From Cypionkella aquatica (GTDB lineage: Bacteria; Pseudomonadota; Alphaproteobacteria; Rhodobacterales; Rhodobacteraceae), in assembly GCF_030161095.1 (NCBI RefSeq), contig NZ_BSPP01000002.1, forward strand, positions 62,001 through 126,000: DNA of 64,000 bases, read 5' to 3'. The position numbers and the translations under genes are program-made. Shown here piece after piece: positions 11,271-18,963 of the stretch. Under the pieces are notes generated by a model. The model worked only from the letters and a program-made list of their open reading frames with translations, was not told the DNA's origin and searched no databases. Position 1 is the stretch's first letter, and each line of letters opens with the position of its first letter.

Positions 11271-11313
11271 ATAGAATACGAATCTGGAGAATCCAGACTT
11301 GCGCCGGAAAGCC

Positions 11314-11589
11314 TTAGGCTGCCGGGGTTGCCAATGCTTTGACGCGCGAGGCCAGACGCGAGATTTTGCGCGAGACGGTGTTCTTGTGCATAACGCCCTT
11401 GGAAACGCCGCGTGCCAGTTCCGGCTGCGCGTTCTTCAGAGCCAAAGCGGCTGCATCTTGATTGCCGGAAGCCAAGGCTTCTTCAACTTTGCGCAGGAAG
11501 GTGCGGATGCGCGAGCGGCGGGCTTTGTTGATGTCTTGGCGAGCGTCGGCCTGACGTGCGCGCTTTTTGGACTGGGCAGTGTTTGCCAT
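11314..11589 (-). CDS. rpsT: 30S ribosomal protein S20
   Basis: A 91-residue basic protein that binds 16S rRNA early in small-subunit assembly. It opens [13 protein letters not shown] and carries the S20 helical core ([30 protein letters not shown]). Length and composition are normal for S20. It lies directly upstream of dnaA on the same strand, an order known from several alphaproteobacteria. An AAGGA ribosome site lies upstream of the ATG, and the gene ends at a GC-rich hairpin. Confidence 0.97.
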   Translation of the reverse strand: MANTAQSKKRARQADARQDINKARRSRIRTFLRKVEEALASGNQDAAALALKNAQPELARGVSKGVMHKNTVSRKISRLASRVKALATPAA

Positions 11590-11741
11590 CGGTATGGTAT
11601 CCTTGGGGTCAACTAAATTTTGTCGCGCAAAAGCCCAAAGGCCCCTTCAGGAGTGAAAGGATGATTCTGCCTAAAAGCGGGCTCACACGCATGTACCTGC
11701 GGCCTATAGGGCAAAGCAGGGCAAAAGGAAACAGCAAATCG

Positions 11742-11760
11742 GGGGCGGTCAAACCGCCCC
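11742..11760 (-). terminator. Hairpin downstream of phyR
   Basis: Perfect 8-bp stem GGGGCGGT/ACCGCCCC with a 3-nt loop, 38 bp past the phyR stop. No strong U-run follows, so its function as a terminator is inferred from position and stability. Confidence 0.5.
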
Positions 11761-11797
11761 ACGGCCTTTGCGGTGCCAGACGTTGCTACGTAGCGCT

Positions 11798-12613
11798 TTA
11801 CTGCGCATCCATCAGCGTTTCGGTCGAGGCAAAGAACATCGCTTGACTGACCGACGAGCGCACCTGCTCTTCCGTATATGGCTTGTTGATCAGGAAAGCA
11901 GGTTCAGGACGCTCGCCCGTCAGCAACCGCTCGGGGAAAGCGGTGATGAAAATGACGGGGATCTGATCAAAGCCGCCCAGAATATCATTGACTGCATCAA
12001 TGCCAGACGAGCTGTCAGCCAAATGGATATCTGCCAGAATCAAATCGGGCATATCGGCCTTGGCCAGCGCCACGGCTTCTTTGCGGGTGCGAGCGACGCC
12101 GGTGATCTGATGGCCCATCGCCTCGACAATGGCGATGATGTCCATGGCGATGATGGCTTCATCTTCAATCACCATGACACGACCGCTGACGGTGCTCGTC
12201 ATCTCGCGCAGCGCAAGCGTGATCAAGCCTTGGGCCTCTTCCTCGTCGATCTGCATGATCGCGGCGATCTGGCCAAGCGTGAAACCCTCGACAAAATGCA
12301 GCAGCAACGCTTCGCGGCTGTTGGGCGTCAGATCAGCCATATGGGCCTGCGCGGCAGCCGTCAGGCGGTTGTCAGCTTGACCCACTGGTGCGCCGGAGCT
12401 GGCCCAGACCATGTGAAACACGTTGAACAAGGCCACTTTCGCATCGGCTGCTTCCCCAATCAGCGCGGGCTCGGTCAGAACAGTTTCCAACGCGGCCAAT
12501 GCGTATTGGTCGCCGCTGTTCTGATTGCCGGTCAACGCGCGCGCATAGCGGCGCAACGACGGCAAATGAAGCGCCACAATATCCGAAAGATCGGGGCTTG
12601 CATCGTTGCTCAT
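11798..12613 (-). CDS. phyR: PhyR-type response regulator, anti-anti-sigma factor of the general stress response
   Basis: A 271-residue protein in the PhyR architecture. An N-terminal sigma-factor-like domain (about 1-135) lacks DNA-binding function in this family. It is followed by a receiver domain (about 144-268). The receiver shows the acidic pair E150-D151 (VMVIEDEAIIAMD), phospho-acceptor D195 (LILADIHLAD), and K244 in LINKPYTEE. FITAFPERLLTGERPEPAF is the FATGUY-type segment typical of PhyR. When phosphorylated, PhyR binds NepR through the sigma-like domain and frees EcfG. It is divergent from nepR-ecfG and shares a palindromic EcfG promoter with them. GAGGGAG lies eight bases before the ATG. 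Confidence 0.95.
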   Translation of the reverse strand: MSNDASPDLSDIVALHLPSLRRYARALTGNQNSGDQYALAALETVLTEPALIGEAADAKVALFNVFHMVWASSGAPVGQADNRLTAAAQAHMADLTPNSREALLLHFVEGFTLGQIAAIMQIDEEEAQGLITLALREMTSTVSGRVMVIEDEAIIAMDIIAIVEAMGHQITGVARTRKEAVALAKADMPDLILADIHLADSSSGIDAVNDILGGFDQIPVIFITAFPERLLTGERPEPAFLINKPYTEEQVRSSVSQAMFFASTETLMDAQ

Positions 12614-12640
12614 TTATTTACTCCCTCATACATTTTCTTG

Positions 12641-12672
12641 GGAACCAAACGCATGACTGCACGTTTGGTTCC
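12641..12672. promoter_or_regulatory. Palindromic bidirectional EcfG-type promoter for phyR and nepR-ecfG
   Basis: A 32-bp element whose outer 11 bp on each side are perfect inverted repeats (GGAACCAAACG / CGTTTGGTTCC). On the plus strand GGAAC (12641-12645) is followed after 16 bp by CGTT (12662-12665). On the minus strand GGAAC (12672-12668) is followed after 16 bp by CGTT (12651-12648). This is the alphaproteobacterial EcfG consensus on both strands. Each predicted start site lies about 25-30 bases before the respective start codon (phyR 12613, nepR 12699). Confidence 0.9.
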
Positions 12673-12698
12673 GTGTGTATGACGGGAAATTGTGAAAA

Positions 12699-12908
12699 AT
12701 GCCTAATCAGGGGTCAAAAGCCGAAATGGCTAAAGCCGAGGTAGAAGGTCAATCTGACCAAATCAAAGCGCAGATCGAAGAGAACCTGAAGCGTGTCTAC
12801 CAGTCGGCGCTTGTCGAGGAGGTGCCGGATCGCTTCAAGCAGCTGTTGGATCAGTTGAAAGTAGCCGAGGCGCAAAAGAAAGTCGCTGCTAAAGAGGGTC
12901 AGCCATGA
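12699..12908 (+). CDS. nepR: Anti-sigma factor NepR
   Basis: A 69-residue protein with the NepR core QIEENLKRVYQSALVEEV-PDRFKQLLDQL (residues about 25-54), the two helices that clamp EcfG or, in stress, phospho-PhyR. N- and C-terminal tails are charged and probably disordered, as in the family. An in-frame ATG at 12726 would give a 60-residue protein that keeps the whole core, so the exact start is open. The stop overlaps the ecfG start by 4 bp (ATGA), suggesting coupled translation of anti-sigma and sigma factor. It is driven by the palindromic promoter upstream. Confidence 0.93.
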   Translation: MPNQGSKAEMAKAEVEGQSDQIKAQIEENLKRVYQSALVEEVPDRFKQLLDQLKVAEAQKKVAAKEGQP

Positions 12909-13480
12909 TCCCTGAAAAGAATGTTGATACTGATCCGCGCGACCAGATTGTCGAGCATTTGCGCCCGTTGAGGGCCTTTGCGATCAGCCTGACGCGCAAT
13001 GTCTCGACGGCGGACGATCTGGTTCAGGAAACCATTCTGAAGGCTTGGGGGAGCATCGACAAGTTTCAGCGCGGCAGCAATTTGCAGGCTTGGCTGTTCA
13101 CAATTCTACGCAACACATACTATTCCTCTTTGCGCAAAACCCGCCGCGAAGTGGCCGATCCAGATGGTGCGCATGCAGCAACCCTGAGCGTGAAACCTGA
13201 TCACGATGGTCGCATGGCATTTACCGATTTCTTGCGGGCGTTTGATGAATTGTCAGACGAACACCGCGAAGTTCTGATCTTGGTTGGTGCATCGGGCTTT
13301 AGCACCGAAGAAGCCGCCGAGATGATGGGTGTTGCCGCTGGCACGGTGAAAAGCCGCGCCAGCCGTGCGCGCAAACGTCTTGCTCAGCTGTTGGGTCTGG
13401 CCGAGGGCGAGGGGATGTTCTCGGGTATAGACGCGGTAACCGATGCCGTCTTAAGCCGCGCTTCGGTTCCTGCCGGATGA
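12905..13480 (+). CDS. ecfG: EcfG-type ECF sigma factor of the general stress response
   Basis: A 191-residue ECF sigma factor. Region 2 is shown by ADDLVQETILKAWGSIDKF and LQAWLFTILRNTYYS (about 38-80). Region 4 is shown by GFSTEEAAEMMGVAAGTVKSRASRARKRL (about 135-165). No extra C-terminal domain. Between nepR and a sensor kinase and divergent from phyR, it is the EcfG (ECF15) sigma factor that directs RNA polymerase to GGAAC-N16/17-CGTT promoters. Several such promoters occur in this window. It overlaps both neighbours by 4 bp (ATGA), so nepR, ecfG and the kinase are probably made from one message. Confidence 0.95.
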   Translation: MIPEKNVDTDPRDQIVEHLRPLRAFAISLTRNVSTADDLVQETILKAWGSIDKFQRGSNLQAWLFTILRNTYYSSLRKTRREVADPDGAHAATLSVKPDHDGRMAFTDFLRAFDELSDEHREVLILVGASGFSTEEAAEMMGVAAGTVKSRASRARKRLAQLLGLAEGEGMFSGIDAVTDAVLSRASVPAG

Positions 13481-15249
13481 CAGAACCTATTGCGTCCACG
13501 CCCTCTGCTGCCACGTCAGCTCCGCGCGCCCCCTTCTTTCAAAGGTTGGGCGCGCGTCTTGCTTTGATGGTGGCGGTTGCGATGCTTCCGCTTGGGCTAT
13601 TGGGTCTGGTGCAATCGCAGTCGGCAAACAGCCAGTCGCAACAGCGCGCAAATCTGGCGGTCATGGATGAAACCATGCGGGTTGCGACGCCGCAGATCAG
13701 CTTGATCCTCGCGGCACAGACGATCGCATCCACACTGTCTAAATCTGTGGTTTTGGCAGGTATCCTCAACGATGCCGCGCGATGTGAGGAATTGATGAAG
13801 CGCGTGGCGGCAGATGAGCCTGCGCTGTCACTGGTGGGGTTTGTGCCGCTGTCTGGCAAGATGACCTGCTCGTCGGAAGACAAGGATTTCGACCTTTCGG
13901 AAAGCGCTACGGTCAAGAAAGTTATGGCCTCGGCGCTTCCTGCTTTTTCGGTGAACAGCAAAGGCGCGGTTTCTGGTGTTTCAGTGTTGAGCGTGACGCA
14001 TCCGGTTATTGATCTGGATGGCAAGCGCTTGGGCTTTATCGCGATTTCGATGCCGCATCATGCGCTGCGTGAAATTGGTGCCGCTGCCAAAGACGCGGAT
14101 ACGACGGCTGCGGTTGAAAAAGACCCTTTGGTTCTGTTGACCTTTGATGCCGATGGCACCGTGCTAACCTCTTCGGTTGGATTGGCGGCAGCGCCGTTCA
14201 GCTTGCCAGCAAATGCGTCGCTGAAGCAACTGGCAGCCACCGAGGCGCATACATTCCTCGGAAGATCCGTGCAGGGAGAGCGGCGGATTTTCTCGGTCGT
14301 GAAAATGGCTGATGGCTTGTTTCTGCTGGGCTCTTGGGGGCAACCGGGTGGCTTTACGGTCTTGGGGCAAGACATCAGCCCCTATGTCTTTCCGGTGCTG
14401 ATGTGGCTAGTAGCGATGGTTGTGGCCCTGCTTGGGGCGGAAAGCTTGGTTGCCCGCCATATGCGGCTGCTTGGCGGTGCGATGACGGCTTTTGCAGGTG
14501 GCAATCGCAAGCGCATGGTGCTGGACCTTGCACGTAGCCCAGCCGAGATCAGAGAGATCGGGCGCTGCTATGATATTCTGACCGAGACAATTCTGCATGA
14601 CGAAGCCGAATTGGAAAACATGCTGCGCCAGAAGGAAATTCTGCTGCGCGAGGTGCATCACCGCACCGGCAACAGCTTGCAACTTATCGCGTCGATCATG
14701 CGCATCCATATGCGGCAGGAAAAATCCCCAGCCGTGCGCGCTATCCTTGAGGGCCTGCACAATCGGGTGATGGCGCTGGCGACGGTGCATACCGGGCTGT
14801 ATGAAACTGCCGGGCAGAAAGATGTGCGTATGGACGCGCTGTTTTCGGGGGTGATCCGGCAAATCAGCGGTATCGCCAACCAAAGCAAGAAAAAGCTCGA
14901 CATCACCACCGATTTTGAACCGATTCAGCTTATCCCGGACCAAGCAGTGCCTTTGGCCCTGCTGTTGACGGAACTGCTGGCCGGTATGGCTGCGTCAGAC
15001 GAGCAGGCGGGTCGGATCGAGGTGTCGCTGCGGGTGCTTGCGGATGAGCAAAAGGCGCGGCTGCAAATCAAAGGCCCTGCGGTTTTGGGGGCTACGGCGG
15101 TTGATCATCAAACCTCCACCACGATCGGGGCGCAGCTGGTGCGTGGTTTTGCCCAGCAGATTGGTGGCGCGGTCAGTGAGGACAACACCCCAGATGCTGT
15201 TGATGTGTCGGTAGATTTCCCGATTCGCGAAGGCTTTGAGACGAACTGA
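13477..15249 (+). CDS. Membrane sensor histidine kinase (HisKA_2 type) with degenerate ATP-binding domain, linked to EcfG
   Basis: A 590-residue membrane kinase. TM1 is at about 24-46. An extracytoplasmic sensor region follows to about 300, with a PAS/Cache-like mix of strands. TM2 is at about 303-322, followed by a HAMP-like linker. The dimerisation/phosphoacceptor segment REVHHRTGNSLQLIASIM (391-408) is of HisKA_2 type, with His394 as likely acceptor. The expected HATPase_c domain (about 480-586) is weak. The N-box position reads LTELLAGMAAS, with Gly503 where Asn is normal. No DxGxG motif is present, and the G-box is replaced by STTIGAQLVRGFAQQIGG. It may be a very divergent kinase or a pseudokinase/phosphatase acting on PhyR. 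The start overlaps ecfG by 4 bp. Confidence 0.82.
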   Translation: MTEPIASTPSAATSAPRAPFFQRLGARLALMVAVAMLPLGLLGLVQSQSANSQSQQRANLAVMDETMRVATPQISLILAAQTIASTLSKSVVLAGILNDAARCEELMKRVAADEPALSLVGFVPLSGKMTCSSEDKDFDLSESATVKKVMASALPAFSVNSKGAVSGVSVLSVTHPVIDLDGKRLGFIAISMPHHALREIGAAAKDADTTAAVEKDPLVLLTFDADGTVLTSSVGLAAAPFSLPANASLKQLAATEAHTFLGRSVQGERRIFSVVKMADGLFLLGSWGQPGGFTVLGQDISPYVFPVLMWLVAMVVALLGAESLVARHMRLLGGAMTAFAGGNRKRMVLDLARSPAEIREIGRCYDILTETILHDEAELENMLRQKEILLREVHHRTGNSLQLIASIMRIHMRQEKSPAVRAILEGLHNRVMALATVHTGLYETAGQKDVRMDALFSGVIRQISGIANQSKKKLDITTDFEPIQLIPDQAVPLALLLTELLAGMAASDEQAGRIEVSLRVLADEQKARLQIKGPAVLGATAVDHQTSTTIGAQLVRGFAQQIGGAVSEDNTPDAVDVSVDFPIREGFETN

Positions 15250-15348
15250 CTGCTCTACCTTGGCTGGGGGCGCATCGTTTGAGGGCTGCCTTGACCCAAA
15301 GTCTTGCTGTCCCCAGACCTACTTAGACAAGATCATGCTTTCACCAAT

Positions 15349-15378
15349 AAAAAACGCCGCTGTCTTTCGACAGCGGCG
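15349..15378 (-). terminator. Intrinsic terminator of the DUF883/holin/DUF3618 operon
   Basis: Perfect 10-bp stem CGCCGCTGTC/GACAGCGGCG with tetraloop. On the minus strand it is followed by TTTTTTATTG. It lies 31 bp past the last gene of the minus-strand operon and may also stop the kinase transcript arriving from the other side. Confidence 0.9.
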
Positions 15379-15409
15379 CCTTTGCTGGTTCAGAAATCCT
15401 CAGCCTACG

Positions 15410-16219
15410 CTACGAGGAGTCACGCAGGCTGCGGCTTCCGGCCAGAATATCCATCGCATCATTGGCGCGACGACGCTCGTGCGCCAGCAGGCGCCGGGTT
15501 TCTTCAAGCAGCCGGTCACGTTCTTGTGCCAGCTTGCGATCTGCAACGGGACGGCGTTGCAGGGCTGCCCCGATGGCGGCCCCCAAAGCCAAAGCGGCCC
15601 CAGTGATTGCAACGGGGTGATCATGGATCGCCTTTGTGGTCGAGGCACGTAGCGAAAGTTGCGCCTCGTAGGCCGCCTCGCGGGCCGCAAGGATGCGATC
15701 CTGCGCGGCGGTGGACAGCTGATCAAGCCCGCGCCGCATGGATTTGCGCACATCTGCTGCCAAATCTGCCAACACGGCGGCGCGTTGCTTGGCATATTCA
15801 ATGCCATCCAGCGCCATCGCTTCCAGTCCATGCAAACTGTCATTGGCCTTTGCGCGCAAAGCCTCAGCCTCGGCGATCCAGTCAAAGTCTTCGTCTTCAA
15901 GGTCTTGCACCGGGCCACCTTCGTCTTCCCAACGCGATTGCGCTTCAAACGCGGTGCCGCTTAGACCGGCCGGATCAGCGCCCACGCCAGACCCATTGCG
16001 ACGCAGCAAAAACCACGCCAGACCTGCCCCAGCCAAAGAAACCAAGGCCGGGTTGGACCGCGCGACACTGCCCAGACTTTGCAGATGAGTCAGCATATCG
16101 CCCGGAACATTCGGCAGCGAAAAACGGTCGCCCAGTGCCGAAAGCGAGGCTTTCAGCGCAGCACGGTCGTGCCGCAACTGCTGCTCGATCAGATCAGGTT
16201 CAAGATTATCCATTCGCAT
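15410..16219 (-). CDS. DUF3618-like membrane-associated protein
   Basis: A 269-residue protein. The N-terminus (EPDLIEQQLRHDRAALKASLSALGDRF) resembles the DUF3618 module found next to holin-like and DUF883 genes. Two short hydrophobic stretches follow: NPALVSLAGAGLAWFLLRR (about 54-72) and HPVAITGAALALGAAIGAALQ (about 200-220). Between them lie long Ala/Arg/Glu-rich helices, and the C-terminal tail is a charged helix. The likely role is envelope organisation in stress, but no biochemical function is known to me. Third gene of the operon; its start overlaps the holin-like gene by 14 bp. The operon probably depends on the EcfG promoter at 17347-17372. Confidence 0.7.
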   Translation of the reverse strand: MRMDNLEPDLIEQQLRHDRAALKASLSALGDRFSLPNVPGDMLTHLQSLGSVARSNPALVSLAGAGLAWFLLRRNGSGVGADPAGLSGTAFEAQSRWEDEGGPVQDLEDEDFDWIAEAEALRAKANDSLHGLEAMALDGIEYAKQRAAVLADLAADVRKSMRRGLDQLSTAAQDRILAAREAAYEAQLSLRASTTKAIHDHPVAITGAALALGAAIGAALQRRPVADRKLAQERDRLLEETRRLLAHERRRANDAMDILAGSRSLRDSS

Positions 16220-16643
16220 GAGATTCTCCCATCGTCGTTTGATCTCGCTTGCCAGGACCCGCCGCTTTCAGGCTGGCGAAGTCCTTGCCGAGATTTTGAA
16301 ATGTGCGCTTGGGTGTCAGACGCTCGGTGTCAAGCAACCAGATGCCCCACTGTGCGCAGCCGTAAGCCGCCAGCAAAAGCACCACGCCCAAAGTTAAAGC
16401 CGCGAAACCGGGAGAAAGACCTGCCGCGATCAGCGCTGCCACGGCAGAGCCCGCCAAAATATTCAGCGCGATCACACCAAACACCACCGCCAGCACGAAT
16501 TGCAACGCGGCTTGGCGGACCGAGCGGAGGTTCTGACGAACCTCCGCCTTGGCCAAAGCAACTTCTCCGCGCAGCAGCCGGTCCATCCCGTTCAGGACTT
16601 CACTGAACAGAACCGAAGTTCCGCGCTGATGCGGCGCGATCAT
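16206..16643 (-). CDS. Phage-holin-superfamily (YqjE/DUF1469-like) membrane protein
   Basis: A 145-residue protein. An amphipathic N-terminal helix (FSEVLNGMDRLLRGEVALAKAEVRQNL) is followed by two transmembrane helices, ALQFVLAVVFGVIALNILAG and a second around PGFAALTLGVVLLLAAYGCAQ. The charged tail is typical of YqjE-like proteins. Despite the family name these are chromosomal envelope proteins, usually beside DUF883 (YqjD/ElaB) genes, as here. It overlaps the DUF883 gene upstream by 4 bp and the DUF3618-like gene downstream by 14 bp, so the three are one translational unit. Confidence 0.78.
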   Translation of the reverse strand: MIAPHQRGTSVLFSEVLNGMDRLLRGEVALAKAEVRQNLRSVRQAALQFVLAVVFGVIALNILAGSAVAALIAAGLSPGFAALTLGVVLLLAAYGCAQWGIWLLDTERLTPKRTFQNLGKDFASLKAAGPGKRDQTTMGESHANG

Positions 16644-17176
16644 CCGCGCGGGCCGCGATTGCGCAGCTGAATGTAGCGGGCAAGTGCAAAGCCTACTACA
16701 GCTGCACCAGCCGCCACGGCGCCGGGATTGCGGCGCGCATAGGCTTTGGTGCTGCTGACCAGATCGGTCAGTGAACCGCCGCGAAGGTGGTCTGCCACGT
16801 CATGAACGCCGCCTGCGACCGCTTCCACCACACGACCAGAGGCGGCACGGGTGCCATCTGCAGCATCGCGCAAAGCGTTGGCAAGACGGTCACCGCCATC
16901 AGCGAGTTTGGATTTCGCCGAACGAAAGCCCGAATAGGCTGCATCGCTCAGATCATCCAAGCGATCTTCAGCCGCAGCTGCCGCCTCTGCCGCTTGGGCT
17001 TTGACCTTGCGCGCGGTATTCTGACCAGCTTCTTTCGCATCATCAATCGCATCGCTCGCCGTATCGCGTGCTTTGCGGCTCATCTGCGAAACTTTGTTCG
17101 CAACGGTGTCAACGGTATCATCAGCAGCTTTGTGAGCGTTCGACACGGTGTCTTTCAGAGTATTCGCGTTCATCAT
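16640..17176 (-). CDS. DUF883 (ElaB/YqjD-like) stress protein
   Basis: A 178-residue protein of mostly long Ala/Asp/Lys-rich helix (coiled-coil-like; residues about 5-130), ending in a glycine-bearing transmembrane helix [24 protein letters not shown]. This tail-anchor arrangement matches the ElaB/YqjD/DUF883 family; the E. coli members are stationary-phase proteins that associate with ribosomes at the inner membrane. First gene of a three-gene operon with holin-like and DUF3618-like proteins. A GGAAC-N17-CGTT promoter 170 bp upstream places it in the EcfG regulon. A paralogous pair occurs at 54920-55633. Confidence 0.75.
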   Translation of the reverse strand: MMNANTLKDTVSNAHKAADDTVDTVANKVSQMSRKARDTASDAIDDAKEAGQNTARKVKAQAAEAAAAAEDRLDDLSDAAYSGFRSAKSKLADGGDRLANALRDAADGTRAASGRVVEAVAGGVHDVADHLRGGSLTDLVSSTKAYARRNPGAVAAGAAVVGFALARYIQLRNRGPRG

Positions 17177-17346
17177 TTTTCCTTTGGCTCATAGCGCGGC
17201 CATGCGTCTGTATTGGCCCCAGACGGTCAGGCAGCAGATCACATTTGAAACCTTGCAGTGGACCTGTTGGCACCACCGGGACGCTGGAGCGGTCAGTTTT
17301 GGCTGGGTGCCTTCACATATCCGATCCTTTGCGTCTCTGGTGCTAC

Positions 17347-17372
17347 AACGCTGGAATTCTGAAAATGGTTCC
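17347..17372 (-). promoter_or_regulatory. EcfG-type promoter for the DUF883/holin/DUF3618 operon
   Basis: Read on the minus strand: GGAAC (17372-17368), 17-bp spacer, CGTT (17350-17347). It matches the EcfG consensus exactly at an accepted spacing. It lies 170 bp upstream of the DUF883 start with no better gene between. Confidence 0.72.
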
Positions 17373-17476
17373 CACAAGAATTCGTCCCGGCGCAAATTTC
17401 GGGAACATGGGCGCCGCGCGATTTAGCGCGCGATTTAGCTGGAGGCGGCGCATCTATAAAAATATTGCCAGCTGTT

Positions 17477-17501
17477 GGAACCAGAACCTCCCCCGCAAGT
17501 T
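17477..17501 (+). promoter_or_regulatory. Probable EcfG-type promoter for the DUF1328 gene
   Basis: GGAAC (17477-17481), 16-bp spacer, AGTT (17498-17501), one base off the CGTT -10 element. The predicted start would leave a leader of about 55 nt before the DUF1328 start codon. Confidence 0.55.
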
Positions 17502-17562
17502 GTCAAAATATCCAAGCAACATCACGCGGCTTACCATCGTCGCCCTTGAGAGGAGTAACATC

Positions 17563-17736
17563 ATGCTAAGCTGGGCTTTGACCTTTCTTGTGGTCGCGCT
17601 GATTGCGGCGGCTTTGGGATTTGGCGGCATTGCGGGCACCTCTGCTGGCATCGCCAAGATCCTGTTCTTCATCTTTATCGCCTTGTTCGTGATTTCGCTG
17701 TTGTCGCGGTTGCTCAATGGAAAATCCCGACTTTGA
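17563..17736 (+). CDS. DUF1328 (YtjA-like) small membrane protein
   Basis: A 57-residue protein made almost entirely of two transmembrane helices: [21 protein letters not shown] and [21 protein letters not shown]. The short glycine turn between them is the DUF1328/YtjA signature. Function unknown; members are often stress-induced. The start has a strong GAGAGGAG ribosome site. Longer upstream reading of this frame (from about 17068) is not supported. An EcfG-like promoter precedes it and a strong terminator follows, so it is a single-gene unit beside the EcfG locus. Confidence 0.88.
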   Translation: MLSWALTFLVVALIAAALGFGGIAGTSAGIAKILFFIFIALFVISLLSRLLNGKSRL

Positions 17737-17783
17737 CTGCCTGATTTCCCTGTCCCGCCTTCCTCCCCGAGGGCCACCTTAAG

Positions 17784-17811
17784 ACCGCAGGTTCGCCCTG
17801 CGGTTTTTTTT
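17784..17811 (+). terminator. Intrinsic terminator of the DUF1328 gene
   Basis: Stem ACCGCAG/CTGCGGT followed by eight T residues, 47 bp after the DUF1328 stop. Confidence 0.92.
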
Positions 17812-18002
17812 ATGCGCTCTCGCAACTGCGATGACTTTTGGCAAATAAGGCAGCTGAACGGGTCTAAGCCCTTGCTTCGGTGTTTCCATGCCATGAACGA
17901 TGCGCCGGAATACCCCGGATAGAACGCAAGCGCGCCCCGATCCTGCCTGATTTGGCGATCAATAAGGTCACATCTGCCCACTCTGCTCGCTTGGGGAAAA
18001 CA

Positions 18003-18908
18003 ATGGACCGACTCACTGAAATGGAAGCCTTTGCCACGGTCGTAGACCAAGGCGGCTTTACAGATGCTGCCAAGAAGATGGGGATTTCAAAATCTGCCGT
18101 ATCAAAGCACGTCTCTGCGCTTGAGGCCCGCTTAGGTGCGCGGCTTTTAAACCGAACCACCCGCCGCGTCTCACCGACCGAGATCGGCCTTGCCTATTAC
18201 GACCGCGCCCGTCGTGTGCTGAACGACGCGGGCGAGGCCGATGCCTTGGTGACCTCGATGCAATCCGCTCCTTCGGGGCTGCTGCGGATTTCCGTGGCGA
18301 CCGATTTTGGCGTCAACCTGCTGTCGCCGATTTTGGGGGATTTCCTGCTGGAATACCCCGACATCACCGTCAATATGGTGCTGAACAACCGTTATGTCGA
18401 ATTGATTTCTGAAGGCTTTGATATGGCGATTCGGGTTGGGGAACTCGAAGACAGCTCACTGCGCGCCCGGAAATTGACCGACACCACAAAGCGGATGATC
18501 GGCAGCCCGTCGTATTTTCAGAAATATGGCCGTCCGATGAAAATTGACGACCTGAACGACCACAAGCTGCTGCACTATTCCAACCAAGCCAATGGAAACG
18601 TGTGGAAAGTCTCGGCGCCCTCGGGCGAAAAACGGCAAGTTCGCACGGCGGGTTGGCTGACAGTGAACGATGGCCAAAGCCTTCTGAACGCTGCAATTTC
18701 TGGCCTTGGTATCGCCTATCTGCCCAGCTTTCTTTACGCCGATGCGATGAAAAGCGGTCAGGTCGAAGAAGCCATTCCGGGCCTGCCAGTGGAAACCTTG
18801 GGAATCTATGCGGTCTATCCGCCGGGGCGTTTCACCCAGCCAAAAGTGCGGGCGTTCATCGACTTTCTGGCGAGGCGCTATCTGGACAAAGGCCCCGACC
18901 TTTGGTGA
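18003..18908 (+). CDS. LysR-family transcriptional regulator
   Basis: A 301-residue regulator. The N-terminal winged helix (MEAFATVVDQGGFTDAAKKM, then SKSAVSKHVSALEARLG and LLNRTTRRVSPTEIG) is of the CrgA/DsdC-like group common in proteobacteria. The effector domain begins around residue 90 (GLLRISVATDFGVNLLSPIL). The frame is open back to 17880, but the ATG at 18003 gives the conserved MDRLTEMEAF start and is preferred. No target gene is evident: the upstream DUF1328 gene is closed by a terminator, and the downstream OmpA-like gene converges. Role unknown. Confidence 0.87.
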   Translation: MDRLTEMEAFATVVDQGGFTDAAKKMGISKSAVSKHVSALEARLGARLLNRTTRRVSPTEIGLAYYDRARRVLNDAGEADALVTSMQSAPSGLLRISVATDFGVNLLSPILGDFLLEYPDITVNMVLNNRYVELISEGFDMAIRVGELEDSSLRARKLTDTTKRMIGSPSYFQKYGRPMKIDDLNDHKLLHYSNQANGNVWKVSAPSGEKRQVRTAGWLTVNDGQSLLNAAISGLGIAYLPSFLYADAMKSGQVEEAIPGLPVETLGIYAVYPPGRFTQPKVRAFIDFLARRYLDKGPDLW

Positions 18909-18963
18909 GCACGCAGGCTTTCGCAAACGACCAATCGCGTTTTCGGTAAATGGTGCGATGGTT

